64,000 bases of DNA from Thunnus maccoyii. Taxonomy: Eukaryota; Chordata; Actinopteri; Scombriformes; Scombridae. The position numbers and the translations under genes are program-made. The stretch lies in NCBI RefSeq assembly GCF_910596095.1, contig NC_056538.1, forward strand, positions 33,351,922 through 33,415,921. The letters run 5' to 3'. Positions 12,884 through 24,179 of the stretch are shown here, piece by piece (position 1 is the stretch's first letter; the number at the start of each line of letters is the position of its first letter). The notes under the pieces are model-generated. The model was not told where the DNA came from. It ran no database searches and worked only from the letters and a program-made list of their open reading frames with translations.

Positions 12884-12924
12884 AAAGCTTGTTATATTAT
12901 CCATTGTGTCAAATCTTCATCTGA
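12223..12924 (+). pseudogene. Gag-like coiled-coil / Ser-rich open frame, truncated
   Basis: Open from just after a TAG at 12,220 to a stop at 12,922. No ATG occurs near the beginning; the first in-frame ATG is near 12,427. The first roughly 85 residues are rich in Leu, Glu, Lys and Ala with coiled-coil character (for example KAALEKEVDFLRAQNACLL). A Ser/Arg/Pro-rich segment with acidic patches (SDTDTEET) follows. Position downstream of the primer-binding site suggests a gag product. The last 13 or so codons read into duplicated DNA beyond 12,884, so the true C-terminus is missing. No zinc knuckle or major homology region is visible. A host coiled-coil exon is the alternative. Confidence 0.45.
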
Positions 12925-12948
12925 AAAGCAACTAAAGCTGTCAAATAA

Positions 12949-13050
12949 ATGTAGTGGAGTAGAAAGTACAATATTTCCCTCTGAAATGTAGTGGAGTGGA
13001 AGTATAAAGTAGCATCACATGGAAATACTCAAGTAAAGTACAAGTATATC
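12949..13050 (-). repeat. Short inverted-repeat element fragment (copy A)
   Basis: Reverse complement of the internal part of the element at 47,329-48,050: stretches such as GTAGTGGAGTAGAAAGTACA and CATGGAAATACTCAAGTAAA recur there in opposite orientation. It sits at the left edge of the duplication unit; B begins inside it. Confidence 0.75.
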
Positions 13051-13781
13051 AGGGTGCATTTAAATATAAGAGTCACACCACCCTCTGCTGGTGTCACACG
13101 GTGCTGCACCAACACTGATTCATAGATGACAAACCCACCTATAATCAATTTAACTTCCACTCTGACTGGACTAATCATGGCTAATAACTACATTTAGACT
13201 AATTAGATAATAATTAGCACCAAACTGATAAAAAACCAAAGGGGATCTTGGATCTGACAGTGATGTGAAACAAAATAGGTGCTCTTGATGCACAGGTAGG
13301 CAGCCAAATAAAGTAATGTGGTAGTTTGACCCTGAGAGAGACAAGTGTTCCACTAAAATAAAGACTTATTAACTTTTGTACGCTGACAAAGATATGAATG
13401 TGTCTGAACATCTTTACTTGTCTTTTCAATAACATGTCATACACACCCATAAACACACACATTACTATACACATATCCATATATTTATATATATAAACAC
13501 ACACACACGCATAATCAAAAAAACATTTAGCTCAACATCCCAGTATCTGTTAACATTTTAAAAATGTAAAAATATATTCTTATTGTTTCTTGTTCATTAC
13601 TTGTTATTTATTGTCATTTTATAAATACAAAATACAAATTAGAGGAAAAACCTGAATAAATGAGTGGAGAAACAAATGCAGGTGCGCTGCGTGGTACAAT
13701 CAAGCAGTTAACATCCAATCATGCTCTGTAGCTTGTGCACAAATGTTGAGCAGGCCCAGCTGATTCTGATTTTGTATCAAG

Positions 13782-14185
13782 ATGGCGAGAGGAAAAGATC
13801 TAAGTGACTTTGAAAGAGGGTTCATTGTTGAGGCACAGATGGCAAGAGCTTCAGTCACAATTTCAACAGTTTCAATAAGAACAGTGAATAAAGTGACATC
13901 TGCATTTAGATCTAAGGGAATGTCATCAGGAAATAAGGGAGGAAACTGTGGTTGACAGTTTACATTTGATGCTGGTGCATTAGTGTGATATGCAAGGACA
14001 AACAGAAGGTGACTGAGAATGTCAATGCAAGAAAAGAAGAATGCACATTTGAGAGTTCAGTAGTGCAGAAACCACAGACAGTGGTCTACAGAGAGATGGA
14101 AAAAAGTGGTTTGGTGAGATGAGTCATCCTTCACCATATTCTCAGGTGGACGAGTGCATGTGTGAGACACTTCAATGTGAAACAC
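13782..14185 (+). pseudogene. Tc1-like transposase fossil (copy A)
   Basis: Begins with ATG encoding MARGKDLSDFERGFIVEAQM, typical of the N-terminal helix-turn-helix of Tc1 transposases, and continues with a second recognition region (VTSAFRSKG). Stops and frameshifts follow. A DESSFTIFSGGRVHV-like stretch near 14,120-14,160 resembles the second catalytic Asp block of the DDE domain. The sequence between the two parts is shortened, and no intact catalytic triad remains. No terminal inverted repeats were recognised. Present at the same relative place in B and C, so it predates the duplication. Confidence 0.75.
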
Positions 14186-14255
14186 ATTGTTTTCTTTTGC
14201 ATGTATTTGTATTAAACACATTTTGTAAATAAACTGTAAATAAATTGCCATTTGT

Positions 14256-14462
14256 CAATGGCGTCATACCCCTCTACCAAAGAGTATAGTGCACAAGATG
14301 CATGTGTCAGCGTTGTGTTTTTCCACCATGATTGTGTCTACCAAGGAGTAACTTACACACATAGAAGATAACACACTGGTGTTGTGGCTGTTTGCTACAA
14401 TGGCGTCTACCAAAGAGTATATGCATACAAGATAATACGTCAGTATTGTGGTTGTTCAACAG
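14256..14462 (+). repeat. Degenerate 3-unit minisatellite, about 70 bp (copy A)
   Basis: Three diverged units each contain a CTACCAA(A/G)GAGTA core followed by a GTTGTG-type end. The same array recurs in B and C, so it predates the duplication. Confidence 0.55.
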
Positions 14463-15449
14463 AAACTGTTATAAATGGACTTTTATTCAGTTTTAAGCCA
14501 CATATTTATGATAAGCCTTTTAGATCTTGATCGTTTTTAACTACATCTTTTAACTGGATGAAGGATTTTAGTCATGAAACGTCTGAATCTTAAGTTATCA
14601 GAGAAACAAGCTGAGCAAACGTCAGCAGCAGCTCAGCTAGCAGCCCCTACCAGATGTCCAGTGCCCGCTGAACAATGTCAGACAAACACAAATTTTTAAC
14701 GTGAAACTGCTTTATTCAGTGTTTTCACCTGTTTTAATCAGTGGGTCTGTTTGTTTTGGAGAGGAGGAGACCTCTGCGGATAATTTGGCTCCTGGTAAAA
14801 ACATCCTCAACCATGAACACTGGAGTAATCCTAACCTGAAGAAACTGGTTGTTTAACAATGAAGACAACAACTCCCATGATCCCACACTACTTCACACCA
14901 TCATCAAACTCTGTCTTTTGTTATTGTTTTGATTGAGACCCCTAGCACCTGAAATTACATATTGTGCATTTAAATGGATCTCTGTTTATGACATGATTCT
15001 AGTGTTATAGGTCGTATGTTTCTGCAGGTGGATTTTGACGGGCCAGTCTGAGTCTAAAGACCCAGCTGATTTTTATTCTTACTCCACCACTGACCACAGC
15101 CGAGCTAATTTGATGCTTAGTGACACAGCAACAGCCCCAGTAAAACCTAACTCTATTTCTTTTTTGGTCCTCCAACAAACAATGAACAAAAAACAGGAAA
15201 TGAAATAGCATCTGAACAGCAGTGTGTGTGTTTTCTGAGCCATTATGCAGTAACGGCAGATTCAGATTCACAGATTCTTCCTGTCCTGTGAACGCTGCAC
15301 AGAAGGAGGCATTAAAGCAAACAGTTTGTATCGGAGATCTCCACTGACAGACAGACAGGTGAGTGCTGCAAATATCTCATCTTCAGTTCTTTGTGCTTCT
15401 ACTATTTAGGGCACTATTGTATTTCGTGTGTTTGTTTGTTTGTTTGTTT
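14463..15449. other. Non-coding part of copy A
   Basis: No gene recognised. Homologous sequence occurs in B and C. An 88-codon minus-strand frame at 15,005-15,271 recurs in B in similar form but shows no family feature and is broken in C. Confidence 0.5.
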
Positions 15450-16905
15450 ATTATTACGGGACATCAGACCTAAATTTGACCCCCTAAACATGCTCAAAAA
15501 CTCACCAAATTTGGCACGCACATCAGGTCTGGTCAAATATTTGATAAAATGTAAAAATTAACCCCCAAAGTGCCAAAATGTGCTCTCTAGTGCCACCTAT
15601 GTAATTAAAATGGCCACCACGGCCCGTAGGAATGTCATAGAGAGATCAAACCAAAACCAAGTTATTCGTCTCATCAAGACCTACAAATCATACGCTGACT
15701 CCCCTGACCTAAATCCAACAGGAAGTCCGCAATTAGCCTTTCAAAATGAGACTTTTTCTCAATTTTAGCTCCCAAACAAACGCTATCTCCTCCGAGGGCG
15801 TTAATGTTATTGGATTCAAACTTTAATGCATGACTTATGACACTATGTTGAAAAAAGTTGTTAAAAACTTTGTAATAACTTGAACGGTTTGGATTTTATA
15901 AGCCCTGAAAGTTGCAGTGCCACATCACCATTGTGTCAAACAGAGGATTCTCATGTCGAAATTTTCTACTGAAATATGATTAATGTAAGATTTTGCTGAA
16001 GTCATGGGATTTATGAGGAGATTTCACAAGAAGCGTTCTCTAATATCCTCCTCTCCAACTGCTCCTGGTGATGTCACTCCCTCAGTGCTGTGAAACATTC
16101 CGCAACACACACTCATTATAAAATCACAGGAGGAGCAAGAAAAGACTTTAAAACTCACACTCTAATATCTCAAAAACAGTAAAAGATAGAAAACACATGT
16201 AAATTCAAGATTTGTAGGTCAAAGTCTTGTGACTCATTTAAAGTTCAAATGAAGTTTGTATCTAAAACTATCTGGAAGCAGTAAATGTTCAAAAAGGTGT
16301 GGGTTCGCTCACACTCTCCATTCAAATATATGAGTATTTTTCTGTGTCCAGCTGCAGTTACTTGTCATGTGAGTTAAAAGTCTTTACTTTTCTAAAAATA
16401 GACTTGATGAAAAGTAGGAAATTAATTTGTTTTACACACAAACTCATCAAGAGTTTTCAATTTACTAATTGAAATTCAAGTGAATGGGCCCAAAACTTGC
16501 ATAATTTTGATGACACAGGTGTGAGCAAGACAGACATGTCTCACCCTGCAGAAAATTCTCATCCTCACACCGTTGAGATTTGATGTTTCGCCATGACAGA
16601 GGAAGTTGCTATAACTTTATTGTAAATGCTCCAGTCTGCACCAAACTTCTCCCAGCTTGAACACGTCTACATGACAATATTCCATCAGTGATGCAAACGG
16701 GCTGAATAGTGCCCCCTACTAAATTTCAGTGAAGCAGCACCAGCAGCAGGCAACATAGTGGACAAAGGAAGTGATGTTTATCTCCTTCTTGCACTGTCTG
16801 AAAACAGCCCAGGTTTGAAGACATCTACATGCCCATCTTCGACCGCAGCCTGATGTGTGCGGAGGCGCGAAGGCCCATTCAACGTTGCTTGCAGCTTTAA
16901 TTTTA
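15450..16905 (+). repeat. Dispersed teleost repeat (copy A, longest)
   Basis: Begins near ACGGGACATCAGACC after a GTTT run and ends near CGTTGCTTGCAGCTTTAATT. Contains the phrases CAAATTTGGCACGCACATCA and GTGCCACCTATG, which I recognise as an abundant fish repeat. Non-coding. Copy B has lost about 990 bp of its interior; copy C matches only up to the end of C. Confidence 0.65.
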
Positions 16906-16965
16906 TGTTGAAATTTTGATGTCATCAGCATACTTATCAGCATACTTTATGAGTGACAGGTCTTT

Positions 16966-17115
16966 GCTGTTGTATTTTACCTCATTTGTATATTTGGAGA
17001 ACAGAAGGGGAGATAAAATGCACCCCTGTGGAACGCCGGTGTTCAAGACAAGGCAGTCAGAGATCAATTTACCTAGTGAGCTATCGGCCTTACAAGTGTC
17101 GCACTGTGTTTTTTA
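16966..17115 (-). mobile_element. LINE reverse-transcriptase scrap (copy A)
   Basis: On the minus strand a short stretch encodes an NTGVPQGCILSPLLFS-type motif, the conserved block 4 of non-LTR reverse transcriptases. In B the same stretch is joined to about 700 bp more of this element, including its C-terminal end. Confidence 0.65.
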
Positions 17116-17259
17116 AGATGAGAAACATATTGTATAAGTCATACAGATGCTGCATTTTATGGCAATCCATCCAGTAGTTGAAATATTTACACCTGTACCA
17201 AATTAGAGGACCAAACAACAGACACCATCTTAGCCTGGCTAACAAAGCCACTCTGTTAA

Positions 17260-18250
17260 AGGCTAATAATTTAGGTGGCTGTTTATGTCAAATATCAGCA
17301 GAAACATAATGGTCAGATATGTCTGTGAAAATTCTGGTAACGTTATATCTAGAAGTATTAAGTTAAAGGAAAGTTCACAATTTTTCAAATGTGTCTTTCC
17401 ACGTTGCGGGGGCTCGTCAATCATCTGCTTGCCGTCCCCTTTGGAGCTGCTATCCCCTGTGGGCCCGCCGACCACCAGCGTTTTGTGCCTCTTAATTTTC
17501 CTTGTATCCACATAAAGATAACTCATGCTTTGCACATGTGAGCACAATGTCAACTATAACTTTTATATGCTCCCGGTTTCTTTCTATTATCTCACTTTGT
17601 CGGCCTTCTGTGTTGACAAGCTGATTGTGAATGACTGTGCCATGTCTGGACTTGTCGCCTTCTCTGTAGTTATTGTATTTCTCCACAGCTATCTGATGAG
17701 CTCTGCTGGTTTCATGTTTATAACAAGCTGTGTTCATGTGTCTCTAATCCTTATATCCATGACGTCTAAATTACTCTTCCCCACCTATCTCACCAAATTG
17801 CTGACATGTTTTACAAAATACTGCATCCTTGCTAAGTCTGTACTGTAAAAATGCATACTTCCTATACTAATATAAGGAGAAGCTCCTGGCCTCATGTCCA
17901 AAAACTGAGATGGGGTACTGTTTGAGTTTGGGCTGTGTTGCTGGTTCATCTATAGCTGAAAGGTCCACTGAAGTCAACGAGGCAGTCGCGATGGATGAGA
18001 TTGATGAAGAAAAGATGGGAATGGAAATACATCCTTGAGAACATGACTGACTTTCACCTAGGTGAAACTGGCAGCCTTGTCCTTCAGTTATAGCCCCTTC
18101 TGTCCCGCCAACAGAACCCACGTCCCATGTGGAGCCCACGCTAGCGTTAGCTTGATTTTCACTAACATGCGGAGATGGTGGTGGAAACACCTGTGATGAT
18201 GGGGCATAGGCAGTCGAGGATTCTGGCAACTCTGTTCTAACTCTTTAAAG
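17260..18250 (-). pseudogene. hAT-family (ZMYM1-like) transposase fossil (copy A)
   Basis: Read from 18,229 downward: a Ser/Gly-rich leader, then DLSAIDEPATQPKLKQYPIS, then (around 17,850) a TTF-type zinc-finger-like motif with DAVFCKTCQQFGE. A frameshift or stop follows, then NTACYKHETSRAHQIAVEKY and EGRQSEIIERNREHIKVIVD down to about 17,492. These are characteristic of the N-terminal half of hAT transposases related to ZMYM1-type proteins. The dimerisation and catalytic half is absent; 17,260-17,490 is degenerate. The opposite-strand frame at 17,525-17,848 is its antisense shadow. Confidence 0.7.
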
Positions 18251-19700
18251 TATTTATAACTCAATATAGGATTGATTTTTCAAAAAAGTGTTTTTGGCCA
18301 TCATCTGCTGCTGAACAACCTCCCTACCATGATGTGCGTGCCCAGGCTTAACTGGCCTGGGTCAATGTAAAATGGCCTGTTGTGATTGGTCCAGACTTTA
18401 CACATGATAGTAGCCTAATAAATGTCTTTCACTTTTTTAGAAAGGTTAACTTTTTTTAAGTCTTTATTGTGTATTTAAATGTTAATTTTAATAATTAGAA
18501 ATAAAAGTTAAGAAGATATAGTCAGTCATTTAGGATGGGCCAGTTGTACAAGTGTGTTGTCCAACACTGTGCCTGCTATACTTCCACCGCAGCTCAACAG
18601 GGAAACACTGTCCAAGGAAACAAAAAGAGGCAATTTGATGGTAAAAAGACTGTAAATGTGGCAGATGCAGCTCTCTTCATGACGGCACAGACACAGGTCA
18701 GTTCTTTGAAATGGGTTTTTATTGCTTGTTTCTCTGATGCATCCACACCTTAGTCATGCCGTGAGAACTCATCGGTTGCTTCTCGAGTCCTTGAGAGTCT
18801 TTTGAAAGCCCTTCTGACTGTCTGCTTTGGCTTCATACATCAATAATTATAACTTTGAATGTAATATAGCAGAGCTTCGTGAGAGACCTCCGCTCACATT
18901 TCATTGTACATAGTGTTACAATGAAATTTGCTGTTGTGGTACTACGAACAGAGAACAGAAACATGGAAATACAAACAATGGACTAATGCACTAGTGCAGG
19001 GGTGGAACTAGACTCTCAACACAGAAGGGGTGGAGCATCCTCAAGGGGCCCTTCTGATAAAATCATTTTAAAATTCACAACTGTAAAATAGCTGATATAT
19101 CCCATCCGATCCATAAATACAAATTGTCACTTATTGAGCCGAGCAAGCCTATGTCTAAGAAAACATACAGGGAAGTTACTTTGTCAGACAAGCTTGTTCT
19201 GAAGATCAAAAAAATAAAACAGGTTGCCAGTTGTGTTCAAATATTTCAGCACGCGGTGCTCTACGTGCATTGATTAATGAACGGTTCAGCTCCACCGATG
19301 ATAGACAGTGATGGACCAGTTGCTCTGTCTCAGTAACATGTCTTTCTTACTCAGGAGTAACAAACATAAAATGGAGACAGTGGTCTACAATACTGTACTG
19401 TATAAAGCCTATTCAAATATAAAATAGACACAGTGGTCTACATCACTATAAAGCCTATTCAAATACAAAGTAGACAGTCTACAACACCACAGGCAGTGAC
19501 ACAGACAAGGTGCCAAGATGCCGTAAGCAAGGAGTTTAACAACACATTGTTGGGCTTCATACTCCATGTGCATAAAACAAAGGCAGGCATGCATGCAACC
19601 CACAAAGCCTGACAACAAGAAACAGTCAAACAAAATAAGTCAGTTTTGGACTCCATATCCCACCATGCACTGCTCCATGTACACCTAGGTGTTAAACCGG
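18251..19700. other. Non-coding part of copy A, including an A-only block
   Basis: No gene recognised. 18,811-19,338 (528 bp) has no counterpart in B, where GAAAGCC runs directly into TGTCTTTCT. The remainder is shared with B at about 31,430-31,790. Confidence 0.6.
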
Positions 19701-19710
19701 AAACTCTTGG

Positions 19711-20690
19711 GTGAGTGCAAGATGCCACCCACCAGGTGGTGTCATCTTGCTATTGTCTAACCAAGACACAGTGGTCACTTCCATGAAGCGCATGATGGGT
19801 GTTCCACAAGGATCAGTGTTAGGTCCCTTATTATTTAGCCTATATGTTAATGATCTCCCTCAACAGTGTCATGATGTAGAACTACAAATGTATGCAGATG
19901 ACACTGTTGTGTACACACATGAAAGAACAACTGAGTTAGATGCTGCTAAGATAACAACTGCATTGGAAAGGATCACACATTGGCTTGATCAATCATGTCT
20001 GAGTCTAAATGTAAACAAGACAAAAGTTGTGTTTTTCTTTAAAACCATAGTACAAAGGTGCAAAGATTGAAATAGTTACTGATTTTAAATATCTTGGTGT
20101 GACACTGGATCCAAATTTGAACTTTAAGAAACATGTTAAAAAAAAAAGGTTAAAACCATGAAGTACAACTTAGCACATTTTAGACATTTTAGAAACTGTC
20201 TCCCTTTGGATGCAGCCAAGATATTTATGCATGCTATGATTCTTTCCCATATGTCTTATTGCATCACATGTTGCATCACATAGAGAAACAGCCATAAAAC
20301 CTCTTTAGTCCTTATACAAACAAACTCTAAAACTCTGGACGAAAAGCCAATGCATTTCCATCACTGTAGGATACTGTTTATAAAATTTTACATGGTTGGC
20401 CCCTCCTCCACTAAGTGACTTTGTGTACATTCACTCAGTAAGTTCTATTAGATCCTCCAGAATATCCTCTATACAAGATTGTACCAGACCATTTCATCGC
20501 ACTGCATTTGGGCAGTCAGTGTTCTCTGTGGAAGCCACAACTCAGTGGAACGTCCTACCTGATGATATGAAGAGCTGTAGTTCCAACAATACATTCAAGG
20601 CCAAATTAAAACATCAACTAAAGACCAATCAGCTCTGCAACCTCTGAATCCACACTTCATCTAGGGTCTTCTCATTAGCGCAAGTAGTCT
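19711..20690 (+). mobile_element. L2/CR1-type LINE fragment (copy A)
   Basis: Encodes [20 protein letters not shown] followed by the catalytic YADD box (codons at 19,891-19,902) and downstream fingers/thumb sequence with LNVNKTK. After a frameshift, 20,396-20,647 encodes the C-terminal end typical of this group (FSVEATTQWNVLPDDMK, then FKAKLKHQLK). The 5' half, including the endonuclease, is missing, and frameshifts are shared with B, so it was already dead before duplication. This is a retrotransposon remnant, not a host gene. Confidence 0.8.
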
Positions 20691-22376
20691 TGCTTTTAAT
20701 TTGACAAGTTTACATTATTAATTTCTAATTGACATTGAAAGTGTATGTGATGTTCTGTTGTGTGTAGGTTGTTGTGAGGGTCTCTAACAGCTGGTGTCCT
20801 GTATTATTAATTAATATTAATAATTTCATGATTTCATAATAACCAAACACACTCCTACCAGTCCCAATAACATTCATCTAACATTCTGACTCATTTCTTC
20901 ATAACCAAAATTTAAGTTAATAAAGACTAATTATAGATGTTTGTAACTTTATTGAGCTCTGAACAGGCATTTCCCAAAAAAAGAGCAGTTAGAGAAAAAT
21001 CTGAAAAAATTAACAAAAATTGCTCTTTTTTCTGTTTTATACTTTCTTGACCCCACACATTTATCAAGTTTAGCTAAATTAAGTCTGAAACTAAGCACTT
21101 GGCAGTGGTGTGGTCAGAAGCCAGTCAGACAGGTCATTAAAGGAAATAAGGTATACAGTAGGATAACACTCATTCAATCATTCATTCACACATTCATTTT
21201 ATCAAAACAGTTAACAAATTCAGAGTGTTTCATAGTGGTGTAATACAACAAACCACATTACATCCAATTAGAAAACTCCAGGATGGCATTTAGACAGCAT
21301 ATTTATGTTCTTATCAAAAAGAAACAATGCACATATCATACTGCATGTCAGGTGAATTGTTCACATGCACATCACACGCAACACATGCAACATATCTTTT
21401 GCATGAGATGTGCACGTGGAAAATGTGTCTGACACACTTTCTGTCCAGACACAAGACGAGAACCCCTTGGCTGAGGTGGGGGCTTGTCTCTACTCTGTGG
21501 AAGACAGACTCTGAGTCTTCTGAGGACTTTTTATTTTTTGTCATGATCAAGACACACAAACATACTTATTAATATAATATTATTATATAATATTAATAAT
21601 GTAATATTAATATTCAACTAAACAACAAAATGCATGTTCAGGCAGGCAGACTGGGCCCAAGGTGGGCCCCTTTGTAACTGGACCCGGGGCAGCCACCCGT
21701 CTGCCCACCACTCACTCCGCTACAGCACTAGTGGTTACAACCCTTTCAGTCACCTATGTTCATTTGCTACCTGTTATACATCAGTATATTCCTATACTGT
21801 ACAAGACAAATCTGTTTAATCACATCAGATTAAAATTTTAACTATACATAACATTTTTTCAATCAAATAAATTATTTATTTATTTGTTGTATTAAATAAT
21901 GGAATCAAATATGAATCAATTATCACTTATGCATCATGAACATGGTGCATTTATGCAACAGCACTTACAGCAGATATCCACTTGATATGACTAACTCAGA
22001 CTGCTGAAGCCTCATATAAGCTTCACATCAACTTTTAAATGACTGTGTGGACACACTGTGGATTTTGGCCTCCATCACTTACATTGAAAGCACATTTGAA
22101 GGGGATCTTTTAATATCCAGTATGAACAGGAGGAATGATTACAGCGAGGAAAACCTCTTTCACTGTTCATATGGACACCTGACTGCTGAAAGACATGCTT
22201 GAATAAGGTCACCTGGACTTGCTTTAGATTTAATCCAAAAGGCTTCTTCCTGTCTTACATGTGTAACGATAAAGTCAGCTGATGGTTCAGTAGGATACAC
22301 AGTTAATGTGTGAAACTATATTTAACACTATAAAGATGATATAATTGTGTTCACCCTTCTTAGAACCTCCACAAAC
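20691..22376. other. Upstream region of receptor gene A
   Basis: No coding sequence recognised. An acceptor-like tract CACCCTTCTTAG ends 15 bp before the receptor ATG and could splice an untranslated upstream exon; it is conserved in B with one change. 21,570-21,615 is a TATTAAT-rich tract. Confidence 0.4.
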
Positions 22377-24171
22377 ATGGGTGACCTGGTAGGAGAAGGA
22401 GTGACCTCAGTCAGCAACCAGACCAACAATGATCATAATATGACTCCCTGTGATCCAGTCGCCACATCAGCCCACCTCTTCTTCATTCCGGTCTACAGTC
22501 TGGTGTTTCTGGTGAGTGTCCAATATTCACATTACAGTCACATTCCCTCCTCCTCCGTATGCTAATCAACACACATGTTAATCTCTTAAAAGCCTGTCCT
22601 GAGTTCCTCTTGTTTCCTCTCCAGGTAGGTTTGGTCCTCAACAGCTTCACCATGAAGGTTTACTTCTGCTCAGCTCAGCAGCAGGTATCCAGGATCATGA
22701 TGGTCTACCTGAAGAACCTGGCAGTCTCCGACTTCCTGCTGTGCCTTTACCTCCCCTTTCGCATCATCAGCTACACCAACAGCTCCATCACCTTCCACCT
22801 GGTCTACTGCACCTTTGGAGCCTCAACCTTTTACCTCAACATGTACGTCAGCATCCTGTTCATGGGCTACATCGCTGCTAACAGGTAGATCCCCCACCCT
22901 AGACTCCAACAAACCATGCAGTTTATCAGCACAGTTAATACTTTTTATAAATGTTTTATTGCTTCATTGTCTGTTTTTATATTCCTGCACATTATCTTTA
23001 TACTGACTCTACAGAGCAACAGCAGCAACTACAGCTGTAAGTTCTTACAGTCAAATAAAAAACTGACTTCAAACTCAGAAAATACAGATGAAAACTGAAT
23101 TTAAGCTGAAATTTACAATTTCAAACAACAACCTGTGCAGTTCAATAAATTAACAGATCTGAATCCACTGAATGAAGACCAGGGGTTTATACAACATGCA
23201 AAATTTAGTCAAGATAACTTTTGTTTGCGTTAGAAGTTACATTTTACAATATACAAGTTCAAGTGAGTTTATCTTCCCATATGCACAGACATAGAATACA
23301 AGCACATTGGAACTCCTGCAAGCTGAAATGGTCATGAGCTTTCTCCATGTCCTCGTATCATTGCAGGAGTAAAGACCTTGTCCTCTCCTCTAGAACTAAT
23401 TACACAATTAGAATCTTCATTCCTCATGAAATCTGTGGTTTGATTATTTGTATCACTGTTAATCAGTGAAATAATCTGCTGACGCCTGCCTCTCTTCTCT
23501 CCAGGTATCTGAAGATCATCCATCCTTTAGGAAATCACATCCTTCAGACAGTGCAGGCTGCCCGCATCATCTCCACGGTAACCTGGGTTTTCCAGCTGGC
23601 CATAGTGATCACCTACGTCACCTTGTCACTACTCACACAGGAAACTCTGACCAATGTCCCTGACACCTGTGACGCCTTTCTAAGCGCCCAGGTCAATGTG
23701 TTCTTCAAAATCATCCACACCTGCTCCGCTGCCGTCTTCCTGTTCGTCTTCGTCTCCATGGTCTTCTTCTACTACAGCGCCTCCCGCAGTGTGTTGCTGG
23801 CACAGCAGAGGCAGCCGGCATCCTCCAGCTGCAAGAAGCTCATGAAGTCACGCAAGAAAATGTTGGTGCTGGTCAGCGTCTTCTGCATTTGTTTCGTGCC
23901 GTACCACCTGGTTCGCCTTCCCTACACCTTCCTGAGGAGGTGGTGCTCTTTGAGCCAAGTGTTGTACTACCTGAAGGAGACGACCATCCTGTTGTCAGCT
24001 CTCAACATCTGCCTGGATCCACTAATCTACTTCATCTTTTGTGAGGCGTTCCGGGCTCAGCTGAGCCATCCACATAGCAAGAAGGCAAGGAGGTGCAGTG
24101 AAGGGCAGCCGAGAGCCACAAACAGTGAGGCATCGCTCAGCACTTCAACAAGACAAACCGATGGGCTATAA
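22377..24171 (+). CDS. P2Y12-group nucleotide-receptor-like GPCR, copy A (three coding exons)
   Basis: Exons 22,377-22,511, 22,625-22,884 and 23,505-24,171 join at GT-AG introns (phases 0 and 2) into an intact 353-codon frame. It is a class A, delta-branch GPCR with seven hydrophobic helices. N-glycosylation sequons lie at N14 and N21. Visible landmarks: N51 and D81 (TM1, TM2); C107 and C187, the conserved disulfide; NRY (131-133) in place of DRY; CFVPYH (261-266) in TM6; DPLIY (303-307) in TM7. R269, H266 and K289 (LKETT) match positions that contact nucleotide in P2Y12, and C25/C279 would make the extra N-terminus-ECL3 disulfide. I infer a plasma-membrane receptor for ADP or UDP-sugars, probably Gi-coupled. 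Family members usually have an uninterrupted coding exon, so two introns are unusual. AATAAA occurs at 24,474. The exact orthologue (P2RY12/13/14, GPR87-like) is not resolved. Confidence 0.9.
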
Positions 24172-24179
24172 CTTAAAGG

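Noticed and set aside
17525-17848. 107-codon hydrophobic plus-strand frame (and its B counterpart)
   Set aside because: It is antisense to the hAT transposase fossil, which has recognisable motifs.
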